Assembly: GCF_016859285.1 (NCBI RefSeq)
Contig: NC_053412.1
Span: 3,973,289-4,037,288 of the forward strand
Reading direction: 5' to 3'
Origin: Xiphias gladius
Lineage: Eukaryota; Chordata; Actinopteri; Istiophoriformes; Xiphiidae
Length of the DNA: 64,000 bases
The notes beneath the pieces were generated by a model. That model made no database searches. It was not told the origin of the DNA and saw only the letters and a program-made list of their open reading frames with translations. A program made the position numbers and the translations under genes. Below, in pieces: positions 60,660-64,000 of the stretch (its first letter is position 1; every line of letters starts with the position of its first letter).

Positions 60660-63171
60660 TTCTTAGAATGTATTTCTGTCTTCTGATATATTAGAGTCTG
60701 AGCTTCTGTCTGAGCTTCTGCTGTTAAAATGAAATGCACTTCTCATGCTGTGCACCTGCAGTAGAAAAATACCTATCAAGAGAATGGCATGTTACAAGTG
60801 AAAGCCACCTTCAGCAAATGGAAAACCAACTGCTCAAATTTTTTCATCAATGCCATAAACATTTTAAAATAAAAGCAGGTAGATTGAGCTGCATTCCATA
60901 AAGTCTTTGCTGACAGTTTGTATTGATTTTATTGTGTGTTGTGACAGGGGTGCTCGGAACATTTTTGTGGGAAAAAGAAAGAAACCAGCTCGTAATGATA
61001 CCACAATTTAACAGCTTCTTTTGTCTCTTAAGAACAAACAACTTGCATCACTTCGCCTGTGGCCAAAACACAACCATCCTACGTTTTTCTCTCTAACTTT
61101 CCGCAAAACATCCAGGAAAGACTTCTTTTTGTGTTAGTGTTATCGCTTATGAATAAGCTTGCAAAGAGACTGACTTTTCACTGTCAGTGACTTGGTGGTA
61201 ATGGTGCCATGGAAACAGGTTGATGCCCCCTTTAAATGCTTTTGCAGCACAACGATAAGGATAAGTATTCTTTACTATTTTTTGAGTTTAAAAAACATCA
61301 ATCTCTGCATCCCCGCAAAGGGCTTTTTATAACGTTGTTTGATTTGGTTCAAAGGCAATTAAAGTGTAGAGAAGATTTCTCAGTTTTTGTCCTTTCCCGA
61401 ACTTGGACTGTTAAAATGCTTTGAACCGATACAGCAATTTTAAGTCTCATAAATTATGTGTACAGCATTCTTTCAAAATGAAACATGATCCTAAGGTTGA
61501 CTTGTCTGATTTTAGTCATACTACTTTGGACTCAAAGTGCCAGATGGCATTCATCCCAGGTTTGAAGTCATGATATTGAAATTTGTGCAGCTCTGATGCC
61601 GCATCCCTGCACCCCCCTGCTGTCCACACGGGATGGGAGTGGGTGAGGTGTCACAGGAGGCTCTGATCTTATCGTAGGGTGCTGGATTTCACCTCCTCAG
61701 CATCCTCATCAAGGATTCAGTCAATAGTGTCACAGATTCATGGAGGGAAGATAGTTGAAGGAAACGGTAGATGACAAAGGCGGTTGTACACTTCTTAAAC
61801 ATTTTCAGGTTCAAGGGCAAGGTCGAAGTCAAAAATGTTAACTGAAAATTTCAAATTAATGAAGGCAAGGCTGTGATATATCACACGAATATTGGCCTTT
61901 TATTAACTATTAGATCATGTCTGGGAGCCACCGGAGAAGTTTCATGTGTCCTATTAAAGAAGAAGCGGAAGCTCGCTGCTTCTGTTCTTCGTTGTTTTTG
62001 GCCCTGACTGTGGTCATATTTCAAGACAATGAATATCATCCCAGAATAGCACCAATAGGCAGCTTCCAAACAAATACATCAGTCTTGGCACCCACTGTCA
62101 AAAAACACATTGGTCCAGCCATCCGGAAACACGCCCACAAATACACACAACAGACAGACGAGCAGTCACAGATAGGTCACATACACAAACCCACTTGTAC
62201 ACGTGATGCTCACCTGCGTGACCTGATCTATACTGTATGTCTGACTCATCACAACAGATTTTCCTGAAGCTCCAGCTACACACAGCCAGTTTAAACTACA
62301 CCAGGGAATGAGACAAAGGGTCGGCTGCAATGTCACAAGTCACATGACAAGACTGAGGCGTGATATACGGAGCTCTATTCAAAGACAGTCATCAAATATC
62401 TTAAAAGCTCCGCTCCGCAAACGCTGCCATTGAAATGAATTCTTGAAATGTGGCAGAATGTGTTTAAATTTGTGATTTCACACTTCTTCTGCACAGAAGC
62501 TTTAAGCGGATGGCTATGGCAGCAGTGGGTGTTCGACTACACAAACTGCAACACTGCACGAGCAGCGATGAGGTCATGGCGTTCACGCTGTGTCCTTGGG
62601 GCCATGAGGTAGTTTGGGAAGCAAGCAGCATTTGTCCCAGTAATGGGCGACTCAGTTGCCACTTGCCTGTCATACCTGATAGGCAGCATAAGTGGATGGG
62701 ACTGTACACCAGTAATTTTTTCGGCTTGCAAACAGGGCATGGTTTGAGAAACCAGTTAATGTCAGATTTTCTCTGAAATGAATGCGTGCCATTTTTTTTG
62801 GAACCAAACCAAAGCAGCAGAAGGCAGTGAAGGTGCGCGACTGGTGTCGTTACTATCAAACGCATTGTGGTTCTTTATCAGAGAAACTCAAGATGCCCAC
62901 GGGGAGCGAGAGAACGTTTTAAATACTGATAAGCAAAAGCTCCAGAGCTAGGTTGGAAATAATACACTCGTGTGGATGATTAAGTCTCCCTCTGCTTTAG
63001 GCTCCAGAAGAGGAAATAAATGAAGCTCACCCTGGTTGTTTTCATATTTTCATTAGACATTCAGCACAAGAAAAAAACAGACAAATACCTTTACAAGTAC
63101 CTTAAATGTTGCCACAAAATCAATCCTTTGCTAATATCCCCTTCTTGCTCATTACATTTACCGAGAGAACT

Positions 63172-63342
63172 TAAAGGACTAATTTGGGGAAATACACTTG
63201 TTCGATCAATACCGCTCTCATGTCTTTAAGCTAAATATGTAGCTGGAGCCCACAACCGATTAGCTCAGTTTAGCAGCAAGACTGGAAACTGTTTCCCCCT
63301 GTTTCCAGTCTTTATGCTAACCTGAGCTAACTGGCTCTGGAT
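63172..63342. repeat. dispersed repeat copy with head-to-head palindrome
   Basis: Shares TTAAAGGA...GGGGAAATAC and the TAGC/AAGACTGGAAAC end with the repeat at 26899-27102, but here the right end is present twice in opposite orientation. Arms 63256-63289 and 63301-63334 are complementary at 29 of 34 positions, including 12 perfect pairs next to an 11-nt loop. Confidence 0.7.
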
Positions 63343-63345
63343 AGG

Positions 63346-63373
63346 TAGATAGATAGATAGATAGATAGATAGT
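63346..63373. repeat. (GATA)n tetranucleotide microsatellite
   Basis: About seven GATA units directly after the palindromic repeat. Confidence 0.9.
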
Positions 63374-63668
63374 GAAAAAACCCTGGATTAAATACTGGTG
63401 GAAGTTCCAGTCCCCTGCGACGTGGATAAATATAACTGTTTTTAATGGCTCTCCCACACATGACTGCAGAGCTCATAATGGACACACTGAACATCCGGAG
63501 CAGTGGGATCACATCATGATTAATTCTTACACTGAATCACCAGCTTCGATGTTGAAAATGTCATTATCAAATAATGAGCAGGCAGGAAAATAATTTTCCA
63601 GTGGAAAAAACTACTCGTTTCAAAGCCGCAGCTCATTTTCACTGTTAAGATGTGTCAAACACGTGGAC

Positions 63669-63735
63669 ACACACACACACACACACACACGTACACGCAC
63701 AGGCACACGCACACACTCACACACACACACACAGA
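63669..63735. repeat. interrupted (CA)n microsatellite
   Basis: CA units broken by GTACACG and AGGCACACG. Confidence 0.9.
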
Positions 63736-64000
63736 CCCCGAGTCAACACCAAATTCAATATTTTTGCCCTCACATTCCAACAAGCACACATTACATGATT
63801 TATTTCCTTTTGACCTGTCTTACACACACACATTACTAACTGATATATAATCCCAGCCTTGTATTTGAAGTTATAAAAAAACACATCAACACAGTCTGGA
63901 CTGAATGCCAATGCGATACAACTCTATCATACTACTCAGTGCCTTAATTCACATCTCCAGATAGATGGCACCTCTCGGTACCCACAGTGGTATCATCAAT

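Larger units (their letters stand above)
59714..64000. other. nckap5 upstream intron(s), right edge of window
   Basis: Contains a coding-like segment at 60071-60141, compound (CA)n/(TA)n arrays, a palindromic dispersed repeat at 63172-63342, a (GATA)n and another (CA)n. No further nckap5 exon could be placed. The first exons and promoter lie beyond the right edge or were missed. Confidence 0.55.

Noticed and set aside
60424..60666. Thr-His and Tyr-Ile repeat reading frames on both strands
   Set aside because: They are translations of (CA)n and (TA)n microsatellites.
62464..62865. 133-codon minus-strand frame upstream of nckap5 exons
   Set aside because: Considered as an upstream nckap5 exon, but it has no bordering splice sites in phase and no similarity to the family's N-terminal region.

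Overview
The window is a piece of a ray-finned fish (teleost, probably percomorph) nuclear genome. This is shown by split vertebrate genes with GT-AG introns, many introns of only 80-700 bp, abundant (CA)n microsatellites, decayed Tc1-like transposon relics, and dispersed repeats of a type common in fish genomes. It holds no bacterial, organellar or viral gene set and no CRISPR array.

Four protein-coding genes were reconstructed exon by exon. All lie on the minus strand and are read from right to left: nckap5 (36966-59713, 3' ten exons, 5' part beyond the right edge or not recognised), lypd1 (27814-33492, 3 exons, complete), actr3 (13598-19834, 12 exons, complete, 418 residues) and tmem182 (6671-12090, 5 exons, complete, 254 residues). 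The reading phase closes at every junction, which is the main support for the exon borders. Start and stop codons, splice sites and phases were read by eye. Gene identities rest on recognised family sequence, not on a database search.

Layout: 1-6454 is intergenic, with two microsatellites and an AT-rich, possibly conserved stretch. tmem182 and actr3 are tightly packed: at most about 1.5 kb separates the actr3 stop codon from the tmem182 ATG, and that gap carries the probable actr3 3' UTR, a strong G-quadruplex motif and the tmem182 upstream region. 19835-27450 is intergenic, with a tandemly duplicated AT-rich unit, a (CA)n tract and a rearranged Tc1-like transposon relic. lypd1 follows, with a CpG-rich start region at 33340-33660. 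The probable nckap5 3' UTR ends about 1.4 kb upstream of the lypd1 ATG. The rest is nckap5 with large introns full of microsatellites and repeat remnants.

The genes do not form a pathway. actr3 encodes an Arp2/3 actin-nucleation subunit, tmem182 a claudin-like four-pass muscle membrane protein, lypd1 a GPI-anchored Ly6 modulator of nicotinic receptors, and nckap5 a large disordered microtubule-associated protein. I see no convincing new biological system. The most interesting items are the shuffled Tc1/dispersed-repeat mosaic, the near-perfect 34-nt palindrome inside a second copy of that dispersed repeat, a phase-rescuing 70-nt nckap5 exon, an unplaced coding-like segment at 60 kb, and a possible nested first exon in a lypd1 intron.
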